From Paracyclopina nana (taxonomy: Eukaryota > Arthropoda > Copepoda > Cyclopoida > Cyclopettidae), in contig JAGUCH010000009.1 in the NCBI GenBank assembly GCA_019096065.1, forward strand, positions 2,428,001 through 2,492,000: a stretch of DNA of 64,000 nt, in the 5' to 3' direction. Shown here one piece after another: positions 35,394-49,500 of this stretch; positions within the stretch are counted from its first letter, which is position 1, and the number at the start of each line of letters is the position of its first letter. Position numbers and translations under genes: made by a program. The notes under the pieces were generated by a model, which was not told the origin of the DNA, did not search any database, and saw nothing but the letters and a program-made list of their open reading frames with translations.

Positions 35394-35876
35394 TTGGCTC
35401 CAGCCACTATAGCTTCTTGCTCAAAATTGGTTGTAATATCGGGACACATTGTTGCTTATAGTAGTACTACAATATTCTTCGTGGATGTGTGTTGCAATAT
35501 TGAAAGGGATCATATCATCCACCCTTTAGCAAAGTAATATCATATCCTCTCTCGCATCTCCTCCTCGTTTTGAGAGAGCATATGAGCATGAGTTGGATAA
35601 AATTAGACTTGCTTACCTTGCGATATCTAGGGAAATGCTTTCAAATGAGGCAGCAGTGATACTACGGTAAAAACTTTAATGTGAAATAATTGGCCGAAAA
35701 AGATGTATCCACTTTCAATTATCTCTTGAGTGTTGCATGTCGATAGCAGTTTTCAAGGCCTCAATTTTTCCTTATTGCATGTACTACATGCGTAAATGCA
35801 TAATTACTAAAGTTGCAATAAATCTGAAATGTATAGCAGACTCTCAGATTTTTCGGATTTTACGGATCACCTCTTA

Positions 35877-36313
35877 TATCCCGTTCATGTGCCCCCAAAT
35901 TCCTTACGATAATGCACGCCGAACGCCTTACCGAAAGGAGAAAAATTGCCTTATGACAAACACAAAAGTAAACTTCTGCTGATGCTAACACTTTGGAAAA
36001 AACGGGTCAATTTTAAGACTGTTGAAAAGTAAACACTCACAAAGCTTATTTCAATTTCAGTGCCAAACTGGTTACTTCTGAATCAATATGTCTCACACAA
36101 ATTCATATGAATCAACTCAAAAATTGCAGAGTTATTACATCTAAGATACAGCTGAAATAATTAATGTTTTTCTGAATTTTGCCCTAAATTTGTTAACTCG
36201 TTTCCTGGTTCAACTAGTTGAGAAGCCCTTCTTAAGTGGTTTGATAGCAAAACTCCTTTGCCTTATGACAATTTTTTACTTTCCGAAAAGCAACTTGGCA
36301 CATGAACGGGATA
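35877..36313. mobile_element. MITE with 17-bp perfect inverted repeats and TTA duplication
   Basis: The ends TATCCCGTTCATGTGCC (35877-35893) and its exact complement (36297-36313) delimit a 437-bp element flanked on both sides by TTA (35874-35876 and 36314-36316). A TTA/TWA duplication is characteristic of PIF/Harbinger elements. The interior is AT-rich with no coding capacity. It holds a direct repeat TGCCTTATGACAA near each end (about 35949 and 36269). Superfamily assignment is tentative. Confidence 0.7.
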
Positions 36314-39300
36314 TTAGAATAATAACCTCAGTTAACTGCATCAACAAGCAAATAAAGTGGAGCTTACACTAAATAGATTAGTATATGAAGCAATAACTTG
36401 GCAATGTTGAAGGAATGTTTTCTTGGACCTAATTCTGGCAAAACGCGAGATATCCTCTCAAAAAAAGGATGCTAACCTTTTGAAGGGTGAGTGCAATCTG
36501 CAAAAAGATTCTGCTTCTTGACAAACGATGTTTTGAGCTCTCTCACGGATCATTTAGAGCCGCATTGGCCAGCCCGCACACCATTATTTTTGCAAAACTT
36601 TTGACCAAATTCTCTTGCAAAGGTAATCAAGGTTGATTTATGACGGGCCATGATGAGATTAATGGGGAGAAAGCAGCCAAAAATGCCAGATTCTTTCCCC
36701 ACCCTTCCCTAGTTGACGCAAGGATTTCTAATGAGCCAAAAAAAACTGATGGTGGTGATACGATGGAGTATATCATCAGCCCATTTGACTTTCTAATTTG
36801 ACTCTCTTCACAAACGTCGACGATCAAACGGGATAATTAAGGCAGGCAATCTCCATCCTTTTGGCTCAGCTTGCAGCAGAAGTACATCATCCATGAAAGC
36901 CAATATAACGCGGCAATATCTGAATGTAATGGCAAAAATATTCTGGAGGAGTGATCCTTTTTTAGGAAGGCATTTTCCTGGATATCCAAGAGCTGGCTAC
37001 TGCTGCTGCTGTAGGTGTCAGAATCGTTATTGAAAGATTGTAGCTGCTGCATTTAATAAATGGAGAGTGAAGACAAAAAAGTTGCCTCTGCTATTGCTGC
37101 TTGGCATCCCTTTTTGCCTCGGCTCAACACATGTTCTGCTGACCATGTTACGGCATTATTTCCCATATTGGGCTTTAGATTGTTGTTGTAGTAATATCAA
37201 GCTGGACGGGTGCGATATTGCTTCCTTTAATCAAGGAGCAGAAAGTTACAGACTTTTCCAATTTCCCCCGCGAGCTGCTGCTACATGCAGTCTGCTCCAA
37301 AAGAGGCTTGGACATTGTATAGTAGTACACCAAGGAGAGAATTGAATGCCTCAAAAATGACAAATATACATGCTTCCTACAATTGAATTAAGTTGTTCTG
37401 ACCCAATTTGCTGCAATGCTCCGGTGGCCACGAGAGGTTAATCATATTTTGCATATGCGAGTGGGTTTGTATGTAATGATCTCTCCACTTTTGATGGGGA
37501 AGAATTGGACGTGGTGTTGGTGGATGCATGGAAGCTAGCAGAGCGCAGCAACAACTCTTATGGGGAAACTTAGGTCATTTCAGGGAAAGCGGCTTAATGG
37601 TTCGGCCACTTTTTTCTCCTTCACTTCTACAGCTACTGCAATACTTTGATAAGATGATGAGCCACTCTGAGAAATTGTTCAAGCCAAAAAGTTTGAGCGC
37701 GCACCTTTTGGAGAAAAGCACTTCAATTGGCGTGCTTCTGGCACAAAAGTTTGCACGTTTGCGATGAGGATGACGACTATTATTGAAACTTTTGCAAAAG
37801 TCCAAATTAGATTCGTCAAAGGCAAAAAAAGGGAAATTGTTGGTGAAGCCTTACAGAGCTAGGAGACTACATTAATACATTTTGCGGGCGCAATCAATGA
37901 TCGTCCATTATATGGTAGACGTCATCCTTATCGCAGCCTATTGTGCTTTCTCTTTGGAAGATGATGATGTAGCCACAGCTGAGGCAATCTGCAAGAGATA
38001 AGAAAGCAACCGCGATTCACGCGTTGATCGACGGCCAACTTTTATCCACCAACGAGGTCCCATGGGAAATGATAAAAGACATTGCTTAGCTTTATAGCTA
38101 CGGGAGCAGTAAAACCTCAATTCGACACACATAGTAGTAGCAGTAGTACACTAGAATTTTTCCTCGACCTCAGATTGTCGTCTCCTTTTGAAGTATACAA
38201 ATGTATAACCGCTCTCAGTGTTTTCTTAAATTGGGCTCAAAAGGACGCACCTTGGCTCTATGATCAAGGAGAAAAATGAGTCGGAAAACAGCTGGAATTA
38301 TGAGAAAAGGCGAAGGATCTTTTGGTTAATGGGAGCAGAAAGGCATCCTTGATCTCCTGCAATACTTCGACATACATTTGGCCCACTAGATCCCCCCATT
38401 TCCTGCCTTGTTTCCTTTATTGGAACCGACAAGATTTATAGATTATTATCCACGTGTAATAAGGCTGCTGGGATCAAGACTGGAAATTGGCTGCTGCTGC
38501 TGCTGCCGGGAAAAGTGGCCAGTGTGCGCAATCATATCTCCCTTCAGAACTTACACACATAGTGAAAATGATGAAAGTGTCCCTTTTTAAAACGTCGCCG
38601 GCCTTTGTGCAATGACAGCCTTCACGTGAGTCCGTGTTGGTTAGGGTATGAGGGCAGAGGGCTTTCATTTCTGATTTGCCCAGTGTGATGTGACGGATGA
38701 AGGTGCCAAATATGGCAGAAAAAGGCGATTGTTCATTCAAGGCGAAGCCTTTGATTGTCAGTATATAGCATTTGTGGACTTCTTTTATGTAAGAAAATGG
38801 TAGCAGCTCTTTATCGGATTGGTTTTTGCGTGGGCAATTTACGGATTGGATCAGGGTGTTTTTCTTCTCAGCTTGGACACAAAAATAGGAGAAGTTGAAA
38901 ACTAATTTTTTTCAATGGCTCAGCACAGACTGCTTTCAACGCAATATACCATTATTATAGTGACATTTGGCCACCACTGAAAGCTTAAAGAAAAAAGCAA
39001 TCAATTTCTGCAAGTTTTTATCAGGACAACTTGGACGATGAAAAAGTTGCGCTTATTGAGATAACAACTGTTGTCGTCGTGGATTTATTTAACCCAAGCT
39101 ATTCTTAGTCTACATGGCTTCGTCTATTTTGAGCTCTTTTTCAATGATAATGCTCGCATTCGAGGGAATAATTGCCAAGTTTCTCGGCTTTACCGAGAAA
39201 AAAATCTATTTTGTGTGCGATTACGAAGCTATAAGAAGAAGTGCTGACAACAAGTCTGCTTCCAACTAGATTGGCATGTCCATTGTGCTCACCACAAACG

Positions 39301-42300
39301 CAAAAGTAAGTTTCAGGCCGTGAGATAAGTTTGGATGTAAAGTTTAGCCATCAGTCTTTAGCTCTTTTTCTCCCCCCTTTGCTTCTACGTAGTATATGGA
39401 GGATACTACGTTGATTGCGTGTCGCAAACAATCCTTGGAAAAAGTCGTAACCAACATCTGCGAGATGAGTCTTTTTATAAATTGGCCCTAGCATATTTTT
39501 CGTACGGTACAAAAGATTTACATTTACCGGATCAAATTGTGGAACGGTAAAGCATACACATAAACTTGTGTGCATATTAAGCAAACATGAATTAGGTTTC
39601 TTTTGCCACTTTAGCAGAAGCTGTTTAAAAAAAGTGCAAATTGGTAGCTTTGGGGTAAGAATTTTATATACGGTGGAGAATGCCTTATTTCCCCCTTTCT
39701 CAAAAAGTAGGGCCCTCCAGCTTGGCATATGACGGAAAATGTTGGAAAAAAAGTTGGAATGCTTTATTGATTGACACGGCCAATAATGATCAAGTGACAT
39801 GAAAAAAAGACAAGACATCAAAAAGTTTCCTCATTTGCTGGCCAAAAATATAGAACTGCACTACTTTTTCTTTTGCTTGACAGCACTGAAAATTGACCTG
39901 GCGTTAAAAAGTTGGCAGAAGGGAAAAAATCATAAAATGACATTTCGCCCGCGCGAAAGCAGCCAACTTTTTCACTTGTGCTCGAAAACCTTTCAGATGA
40001 TAAACGAGGATAACTTTTGTCTCTAGCAGCATCGGGAAAATAGAATCTTGAGTCCGTAATGTGCCGTATAAAATTGACTTTTTTCCTACTCCTTCAATCA
40101 TCTAAGGCCGGAAATGGCGGTGGGGATTTCATCAAGGAATTTTCGATGCCAACCGTTGAGCTGCAATGCGGCAACTCATCATTATAATGTCATCAATGCA
40201 CAAGACCATGCCATGTGGTCGGAATGCTAAATAACAACAGCTTTGCCTAATGGTTTCAACACAATTCACGCTGTGCCAATCGGCGATGAAAACGCACTTG
40301 TCAATGCTGGAAGCTTGAGACGAACTTGTGTTGGCCTTTCGACGAAGTAAAGCTGAGCTTTCACGTCAGATTTCAAAGTGATGGTTTTCAGTGACGTCGG
40401 AATGAGGCCAGGCCATCCCAAGAGTCTTGTATCATTTATTCATCGTCTATGTCAGCTAGCTGCCACACGAGTTCATGAGCCTAATTTGAGCTTGCTTAAG
40501 ACATATTGCTAGCAAAAAGAACCGGGCAAAAAACCCCGAAATCACAAATTGGACTTCATAAGGAATCCAATGGCTTGTTTAATTTCCCATTAAGCATAGC
40601 CAACCTCGCAGAATTCAGAAGAAATGGAAACTAAAAAAGGGGGCTTTAGTCTATCCCACTTGAGGGAAACATAAATCAAATTCTTTCTTCCATTCGAGGA
40701 GGAGAATAAAGTATATAAGAAAAAGTGCCCCCAACATCAACCACGTGAGCTGTATTTGAAATACGAGAGTTTGGTTTAGGGGTCTAGGGCTCAGGAAATG
40801 TGTATTTAAATGTATTGGCTTTTCTATATAGCGCTCTCCAGGGACAGATTTCTGGACAAGCAAGGTCTCCGTTTCAGACCATAAATATGGAAATGGGCTT
40901 GCGATAAAAACCGCCATGCTGCAGCCATCAGGTCCACCTGAATAGACATAGATTACGCATAAAAAATGCAATGGTAGAGGGGTGACCTCTTTTGAAAGAC
41001 CAATTCAAGCTGTTTCATGACTATTGGCGACTTCCTTTCACCAAAAAAAGAAATTCAGTACAAGCCAAAAACATGCATTTGAATGTTTGCGTTTCGTGAA
41101 ATGGAGGCCACATGAATGGGAAATCAATAGATGCCGGAGTTTTGAACTTGCGCAACTACCTACGTGGCTACAGAGCATGAATGTCGGAATATAACCAATA
41201 ATCTCAAATACTTTGCTGCATAATTAGATGGGCAAATTTTTCCCGCTAAAACCCAAAACAATGCAGAAGGCTATCCATTTTAGATAGCTAATGCAGCGGA
41301 AAGTTTTTCCAATATGTAAATTCTTCATTGATTTTTTGCGGCTTGTCGTCATCGTCATATCGCGGCATTCCGCTCGATTAATCTGAATTTATAGAGAGAA
41401 TCGCTCTTCGAAAGCTCACATAAATGGATGATAGATTCGGCAGCGGGGGATTTCGCTGCTGGGATCGTTTACATTGATGCCATTTTTCAGAAAATTGCTC
41501 TCTCACTCTCTTATTCTGCTCGATGCCACGAAAAAAACCTGGAGAGGTACCACTACATAACGTAAATCCCATTCAAATTAAAGTTGCTCTAAAATTAAGC
41601 CTGATGGATAGAGCCGGAATTGGACATGATCATGCAAAGTAAGCATTAACATATCGTGTAACTTGATCTGACAACTTTGATCCTGAATTTTCCGAGGAAT
41701 TCTTCCAAGAATCGAGGGGAAAGTTTAAGGGCCATTTTATGGACGTTAGAGTTCGGCCTTTACCATGTTGCCAATAAATTACTCCTGCTCCGCGAAAAGT
41801 CAACCGCAGAATGTAACCAAAAGAAAAATCAATTTACTCCTAGCCAGCACTTATGGGTCATCATCCCACGAGGTAATTCCCTTGAAACTCTGTTCCACGC
41901 TCAAATCAACTTTTGATTAGTTGTAGCAGTTTTCAACGCAATTTAGCATATTGTTCTAGGTACCTGCGTTACGTAAGATTTTTTCAATTTATATTTTGAA
42001 ATCGGCGCTTTACAAGAAAACACACCCAAGAAATTGAGGCTTCCTGAGAGGTATCCTTCCATCATATTGCTCGGGACACTTTGCTGTGTGAGCCGGAGAT
42101 CAGAGCGCGGCTAGCGCTATCTAGATTGAAAATCTTTCTATGATTGCAGAAGTCAGCCACAAAAGTTCTCTGACTCACACTTTTTGGCTGCTAGTGCATA
42201 GTGCTGTCACTTGGGAAGATGATGTTCACTTTTATGATAAGCATCTCTTCACTTCTACTTTATAGAATGTTTCCACGTTAAAGTGAAATTCAACTCGCAT

Positions 42301-43027
42301 TGCGAGCTTTTTGCTACTTGACTAATATCTAAGGAATTTTGAAACTCTTGAGTGCCTAACATGCCAATTATGCATTAAGTGCACGATGAGCAGACAATTT
42401 AAATTTAATGCACTTCAATATACGTGCGGTCTAATTATGCAGTCAAACTCTTTTAAAATGACAGCCGATTTTTCAGTAAAATAGGCACAAAAATGAACAT
42501 CTAATTGACTTACGGTTGCATCTAGTGAAAGGTTTCGAGTGGCCAGGTTTGAATCGTTCCGTCATCAGTCAAAGCACAATGCCTCAATGAAGCAGCGACT
42601 CCATGCACAAGAGTGCTTAAAACAGAGCGGCAATGCTTCAAGGACCAAGGTTCTGAATTTCAGTTTTCACCCAGCTCGTTTAACGAACAATTCTGTTTAC
42701 TGACTCTCAGCAGAAAAATCAAAACTCGCAACCTGATTGGCTAATGAAAATGCTTTGTTTATGCGCGGAAATGCGATTGGCGAATCAAATTACTCATTTG
42801 CACTGGTGCAGCAGTGCAGTCAGTCCCTCAATGCAGGGAGGTAGAAAGTCAGAACAAGTCGTAACTTGCTCAAGTTGGATGCTCTCGTCCTTGAGCGCAT
42901 GCACAGATTTATCTCAGCTCGCGTCAGCACTCAGCCTGTAAGTAGTTTGGCTTCTTGGACGTAACAAAGAACAGGTCTTCTGCTCTCCCAACTGAGCTGA
43001 GCGGTGACAGAAACGTCAAATTCCAAG

Positions 43028-46000
43028 ATGTTCAAGCCTAATTTTTGCGAAACGAAGCAATTTGTCGACGTGCAAGTTGTCAGCTTCAGAGATGCAACCG
43101 AAAGTGAACTGGAAGATTTGGGTAATGAAAGTGATGAATTTGATGATGATTCATTCGAATTGGAATTGAACGCCATAAGCTCGAGAAAAGAAAAGAAACA
43201 AATGGGTGAGAGTCTTGACATGCAGTGTGCTTATTCTGCAACCTTACATTGTTCCATACATTTCAGTTGAAGTAAAGCTGTCAAACACCAAATCTCCTCT
43301 TGTAAAAGTGTTCACTCGAAAGTTTGTCTGGCCTTTCCCGTGGTTAATTTTCACGATAGCATACGACTTGAAGAGCCCTGTTAATTCTTTAAAGAAAAAT
43401 AAGTTTGTCGTGACAACAGTGAAGCTGAATGACTCCAGAAGGGTTAAATACATTAGGTGCTTCCTAAAGTCGCTTCATATGCACGACACAGCGACAGCCC
43501 AAGGTTTCAAAAATCATTGCAAGTGGGTACTGAAATTATTGTGTTTTGAAATAGATGACATGCTTACCACTTTTTCAGAACTTTGAAGAATCCAAAGCTA
43601 ACTCGGATCAGAAAACACATGAATTCCTTCCTAAAAAGATATCCTAATGATAAAGATGCTGTTCATTTCATCAAACAATTGAAAGCCTTTATGCTGAGCA
43701 AAAAAGCTGGAAAAGTATTGTCTCTTGCTCTTGATGCTCCGCACTTTTTCCGCCATGGCCCGCTCCTTTTTTCAAAGAAAATATCGAACATGATTTTGGA
43801 TGATTCCCCGCGAGGCATACCAAATTACATTAAGATCCTCAACAAGATCATAGCTGAAGAACCAATGACACTAAGCTATTCTACGGTAAAAGTGGCTCCA
43901 ATATAAAAAGATTCAGAACTCATGCCTGTCTTTTTAATTTCAGTTGCTCGATGCTTCTCTCGAGAAAACATGTGGCTTGGAAGTTGGCTTAGTTAATATG
44001 AAAATGGCGGAATTTTATGACATAGGCTTGTCACCCCTGAATAAAGACTGCCTTCATGTATATAATGCCATCAAGCATGTCTGTATTGACCAAGGTCATT
44101 TTTATTTGACAGAAGAGGACATTTTTGAAAGTAAGTATTTGAAAGAAGAGGTATCGTTGAGCGAATATTGGCCAGATAGAAAACCATTTCCCCACTATCC
44201 TCCTGACTCCAGTCGAAAGCGCATCCTTGATTTTTTGTGTAGAAACAAGGTTTTGAAAATGGAGGAAGTAGAAAATGAATCAGACAAAAGGTATTTCCTG
44301 ATGAAATATTACAATGTGGAGCAAAACATAAGAAGTAAAATATCAAGGCTTTTGCGATCGGGCAATAGGAAGACGATCAAGATCGATTTTTCCAGGTAGT
44401 ACATTTGCCTTGAATTTATGGCCACTTTCTAGCGCACTAATTCTAATTTCTCAGTGATGAATTTGCTGGCATCCGAAATGATCCAGAGCAAATGCAGGCT
44501 GTTAAGCTGTGTGCCGAGAGGCCTGTCGTCATGGTTACAGGAAGAGGAGGGACAGGAAAAACTGAAGTTGTTTCTGCTGTCATCAAAAAAATGGTTAAGG
44601 AGCGGAATCAGCCTTTAAAACTCTCTTCTGGAGAGTCGGTCGAAGATAGCTGCAGCGATTATGATGATGATGAGGAGGAGGAAGTCGAGTCTCCCTTCAT
44701 TCTTTGCGTGGCACCAACCGGCAAAGCTGTGGCTGGAATGACAAAAAGGTGTGAAATGCAGGCATACACCATCCATAGCATCATAGCATCATACAAGACC
44801 TTTTCAAAAAGTTGCTCCACGGATAGTTGGCCTTTCTCGCAGGTTGAAGTACTTGCAATTGATGAAACTTCAATGGTGTCACCAGAATTACTCTCAACAC
44901 TTCTAAACTGCTTGTTGGTGGAAGCTCCTTTGAAAAAGATCATATTTCTTGGAGATGTTGACCAGTTGCCTTCCATTCAACCTGGAAATCTTATGGAGAA
45001 TTTGCATGGAGTTTTAAACAAGCTTGGTAAGATTTGAATTGTATGCTGGAATCTCTGCAAATATTTTTTGTTAAAATTAGGAAATGTAATTCATCTCAAG
45101 ACTAATCATCGGTCGGAGGGACACTTAATTTTCGAGAATGCAGAAAGAATCCGTAACCGAGAGATGCCTTTATTCGATGATAGCTCTGTTTTTCGTATGA
45201 TACCAGTTACATATTCCGAGGCTGACATGGAATTAAGGCCTATCACGCCGAAAACAGACCAATTTAAGATACAAGGTTCCTACAAATTTTCAAATTATAA
45301 GAAAGAATTGTACCAAAGACTGATGGCAAATCATAGAAGAGAATTCGGTCTGGATGATCCAAGAAATTCCCAAATGATTGCGTTCACAAATAACGAAGGT
45401 GAAAAGTCTTGAAATTTTATCATGAAGCAAATGTTAATGAATACGTTTTAGGACAATTTTTCAACGAAATTGCCACTCAAGCCTACAACAATCACCTCGT
45501 GCTCGAGCCCAAATCAATTAAAGATGGTAGGTTGGAGCTGCAGTTTTTTGTCAACGACAAAATCATGGCCACAAGAAATAGTGACATCAATTCATTCATT
45601 CCGACAGTAGTTATTGGAAGCGGCTTCAGCAAAAAAGTTCCTCCACCCCCAGCCAAACAATGCGAATATTTCTTTTCTTCAAAAACTTATCGCATTTCGA
45701 ATGGTTCAGTTTTTTTCATAATGCAAGTAGTACACTCAGATCAAGGTATGAAAGTGTTCAAATTGGATGATCTCAAAGGCAAAACGATCTTTGTTGACTC
45801 TAAAGAGTTCATCTCCAGATGTAAACCCACTCATGCATACGGATGTACAATCCACAAATTCCAAGGCTCTGAGTCTGATCATGTTCTTTATGGACTGTCT
45901 ACAAGTGAATACGAATCCTGGAGACACGTGTACACTGCTGTGACAAGAGCCAAGAAGTCCATCACAATTATTGGCAATGAAAACAGCTTATATTTGGCAA

Positions 46001-46200
46001 TGAAAAATAATCCTCCCGAGCGGCAAACAATGCTGGAGGAACGATTTGCTGATGACCTCGAAAAGCTTATGCTGATTTCTACTGAGCCTGATCGGAAATC
46101 AGCCTTTAAGCATTTGAAACGAAAGAGATCACATGCCAATGCTAAAGAAGAATCAAATGACTGTTCTTGCCTGAAAAAACTCTCCATAAAAAAGCGTTAA
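43028..46200 (+). CDS. HELB-like: HELB-type SF1B DNA helicase, paralogue A
   Basis: An ATP-dependent DNA helicase related to human DNA helicase B and bacterial RecD2; HELB acts at replication stress and limits end resection. Exons 43028-43205, 43267-43522, 43579-43885, 43944-44395, 44455-45026, 45081-45398 and 45452-46200 give 943 residues. Helicase motifs occur in order: I VTGRGGTGKTE (Lys433), Ia CVAPTGKAVAGM, II LAIDETSMVS (Asp534-Glu535), III FLGDVDQLPSIQPGN, IV LKTNHRSEG, V GCTIHKFQGSESDHV, VI VYTAVTRAKKS. The N-terminal third includes FTRKFVWPFPW and FFRHGPLLFS and corresponds to the HELB-specific region. An acidic insert (about 459-477) separates motifs I and Ia and is absent from paralogue B. 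All catalytic motifs are intact. The ATG at 43028 aligns with that of paralogue B. Confidence 0.9.
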
Positions 46201-46550
46201 CCATTGGTTATATGTTTGTTACGTTATTTTTCGCTGACACAATGTGTATCACAAAACTGTATGTATTTGTTTATTCCATGCAAATATAAGTACGAATCCG
46301 CAAGCTAAACTTGTGGGGATATATATGTTCTTCAAGTTTAGCCATCAAACGTGACTAATTCGTCAAGCGCACAATTTTTTTTCTATAAAAGAGGTTGCGT
46401 GATACCAAATATTTGTTACGTTCAGGCAAATAAAAATCTCGTCAAATGATTGGCTGGTAGTCTTTTGTTATTTTCGGCGCACTTTAAAAGTCACAACAAA
46501 ATTCGGTCAAAATTATTAGTTCTTATATCAATTTTGGTGAGAAGTTAAGC
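46201..46550 (+). other. Spacer between helicase paralogues with poly(A) signal
   Basis: It holds the 3' UTR of copy A with AATAAA at 46429-46434 and, within the remaining ~115 bp, the promoter and leader of copy B. No core promoter motif is obvious. The closeness allows readthrough or shared regulation of the pair. Confidence 0.55.
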
Positions 46551-49500
46551 ATGTTCCGAAATAACTTCAGAGATTTGAAGCACTTCGTCACCGTCCAAAT
46601 TGTGAGATCTAGAGAGGCCACGCCAAATGATTATGAAGAAATGGAAGAGGAAGATGACGACGACGGTGACGATGATTCCTATGAAATGGGACTGGATGCC
46701 ATCAGCTCAAAGAAAGACAAAAAATTCAGGGGTAATTGACAAGTTTCTTAATCTGTTGGTCATTTTGTTCATTTTCAATGTAGTCACAATCAGAGTCGAC
46801 GGCTCCAATGAGATCTTTGATCTTCTTACTCGAAAGTTTGTCTGGCCATTTCCATGGATCAAGTATTCAGTTGCCTATGATGGAAAAGACTCTTCAAAAT
46901 TTGTTGCTGTCAAAGCTTTAAAGGAGGGCAATTTCACAGTGGTATCAGCCAGGCTTCAAGAAGTCGGATCATCCTTTATCAAGAGTTTTTTAGCATCCCT
47001 GCACATGCATGAGATCGAAACTGCTCAGAGATTCATTGAGCATTGCAAGTGAGATCAAGACTCACTTTATAAGTTGATATTTTATTGAGTTTCCTTTTTT
47101 ACAGCTTGTTCGGAAATGCAAGGCTGTCACGGATAAAACAACTTTTAGCTTCTTACACTAAAAAATACAGCCATGATGACAACGCAATTAAATTTGCCCG
47201 CGATGTGACCAATTTTATGGTGTCCAAATGGGCTGGAAAAGTTCTTACCATTTCTCTTGAGGCACCGGACTTTTTTCGCCATGGTCCCCTTTTATTCTCA
47301 AGAAAAATTCCAAGCATGCTATCTTCCTCGTCAAATGATAAGTGTATTGCTCCTTACATTTTCCAGCTGGACAGAATCATCCGTGAATCTCCCGTCAAAC
47401 TGGCATTTTCGTCGGTATACCCATGAATCTATTAAGACTCTTTTATATAAACTAGAAATCAAATTTCAGTTGCTTTACAAAGAGTTGGAAAAGTCATATG
47501 GACTTGAAGTGGGCCTTATGGAGATGAAATTGGCCGATTTTTACGACAGTCTTACCGATTTGGAAAAAGACTGCATTCATGTGTACACTGCTATCAAAAG
47601 AATATGCAATGACTTGGGCCATGTGTACTTATTTGAATGGGACATATTCACTAGCTGCTATCTGACGGAGAAAAGACAGCCCTTCTATAAAATTACTCGC
47701 GGAAATGACCAAATCATGGAATATCTCTCATCCGAAATCGGTGTGCTGAAAATGGAGGAAAACGAAGAGGGAATATCAACTCGAAAGCGCTACTTTTTAA
47801 TGAAGCATTATCGTCATGAGTTGAACATCAAATCAAAAATTAAGGAGCTATTGGAAAACGAAAATGCGGAGACATTTGCATTAGACTTTGAAAAGTAAGA
47901 ATAGGTCTGTTCTAACTAAAGCAACACTATAATTCTTATTTCAGCGAGGACTTTGAACGCATCCGTCAAGATTCTGGACAGAGGGTGGCTGCGCAATTGT
48001 GTGCGGAAAAGCCAGTCGTTATGGTGACCGGTAGAGGTGGAACAGGGAAAACTGAGGTTGTGTCAGTGGTCATACGGCATATCCTACGGACATTGTATCA
48101 ATCTGCATCAAATGCTCAGAGTCAGCGAGAAGTTCTAGAAAACCAAGCTTTAGACAAAGTCCTTTGCGTAGCTCCAACGGGCAAAGCAGTATCAGGAATG
48201 AAAAAACGAAGCAAAATGTCGGCCTACACTATTCATTCCGTTTTGGCTTCTTTAAAGCATTACCTAATCGAAAATGCTAAAACTGATACCAAGGGAAAAA
48301 GCGCTAATCCGGAAGCCGCTTGGAAATTTTCCGAAGTTAGAGTTGTTGCTATTGACGAGTCCTCAATGGTTTCACCAGAGCTTCTTTCATCTTTTTTGAA
48401 CGCCATGATGTCGCACACAAAGCTGGAAAAGCTCATTTTTCTCGGTGATATTGACCAATTGCCTTCAATTCAGCCTGGAAATCTCATGGAAGACTTGCAC
48501 GAAGTTTTGCTAAAGCTTGGTAAAATTGAATGCCTAGGCCATATCATTTTGCTAAAAGTTTAAATTCTTTAAGGAAATGTGGCTCAGTTGAAGACCAATC
48601 ATCGTTCAGAAGGACACTTGATATTCAACAATGCTGAAAGGATCCGCAACCAACGTATGCCTATATTCAACAAGCAATTGGGGTTCCATTTCATCCATTC
48701 ATCGATAGAGGAGAATGACAATCCTTCAGTTCTAATTTCCGAAGTAACCAAACTGCAACCAATAGCTTGTCCTAAGGATTTGTTCACCTTTATCGATGAC
48801 TATAAAGACAAAGTTCCCCGAGAGAAGCAAGATTTGTACTCAAGGCTGATGAGAAACCATACGGAAGATTTTGGCTTGTACGATGCTGAAAAGTCACAAA
48901 TGATAGCATTTAAAAATGTCGAAGGTAAAGTTCATGCTGATTTTTTTGATAATGCTTTCCTACTTTTCCTTGCCTTCCAAAGGAAAATTTTTCAACGAAA
49001 TAGCCACGCAGCGCTACAACAAACATCGAGTTAAAGAGCTGGAGCCAATCAGGCCTGGTCACATTAAATCAAGGTGGTGCACAAAATTCTCTGTCGGTGA
49101 CAAAATCATGGTTACCAAGAATAATGACGTTGGAATGTATGAGAATAGCAACAGTGAAGTGATGTCAACGAATTCATCCCTTTTTTCTAAAGTTGGTGTT
49201 GACCGCCTTTGCAATGGATCAGTCTACATGATCAGGAACATAATTTTTTCTAAGGTGAAGGTAGAAAAGGAAGATGGTCAAAAAGACTCTAAATCCGAGC
49301 CAGAAAAAGAGAAAGAGGATCAATTTGAATTCATAGACTTTTTCGAGCTTGACGATCTGGACGGCAGTGTGATATATGTTAACTCAATTGAGTTCAAAAG
49401 GAAATCCAGGCCATCTCACGCTTATGGATGCACCATTCACAAATTCCAGGGTTCCGAGTCGGACCATGTTCTCTATGGATTGTCGACGAGCTACTATGAA

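Larger units (their letters stand above)
32980..43027. other. Long non-coding interval between LMO and the helicase genes
   Basis: Ten kilobases without a supportable exon. ORFs are at most about 156 codons, lack motifs and have no consistent neighbours. It contains an inverted-repeat element at 35877-36313, a CT microsatellite at 35380-35393, and scattered short CAG and TATAGTA-type repeats. It may include downstream LMO enhancers; nothing more specific can be read by eye. Confidence 0.45.

Noticed and set aside
39351..39821. 156-codon minus-strand ORF in the LMO-helicase interval
   Set aside because: No motif, no neighbours, no splice support; acceptable as a chance ORF in 10 kb of non-coding DNA.
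46460..46490. E2F-like site upstream of helicase B
   Set aside because: TTTTCGGCGC deviates from TTTSSCGC by an extra base, and the site is not matched upstream of copy A.
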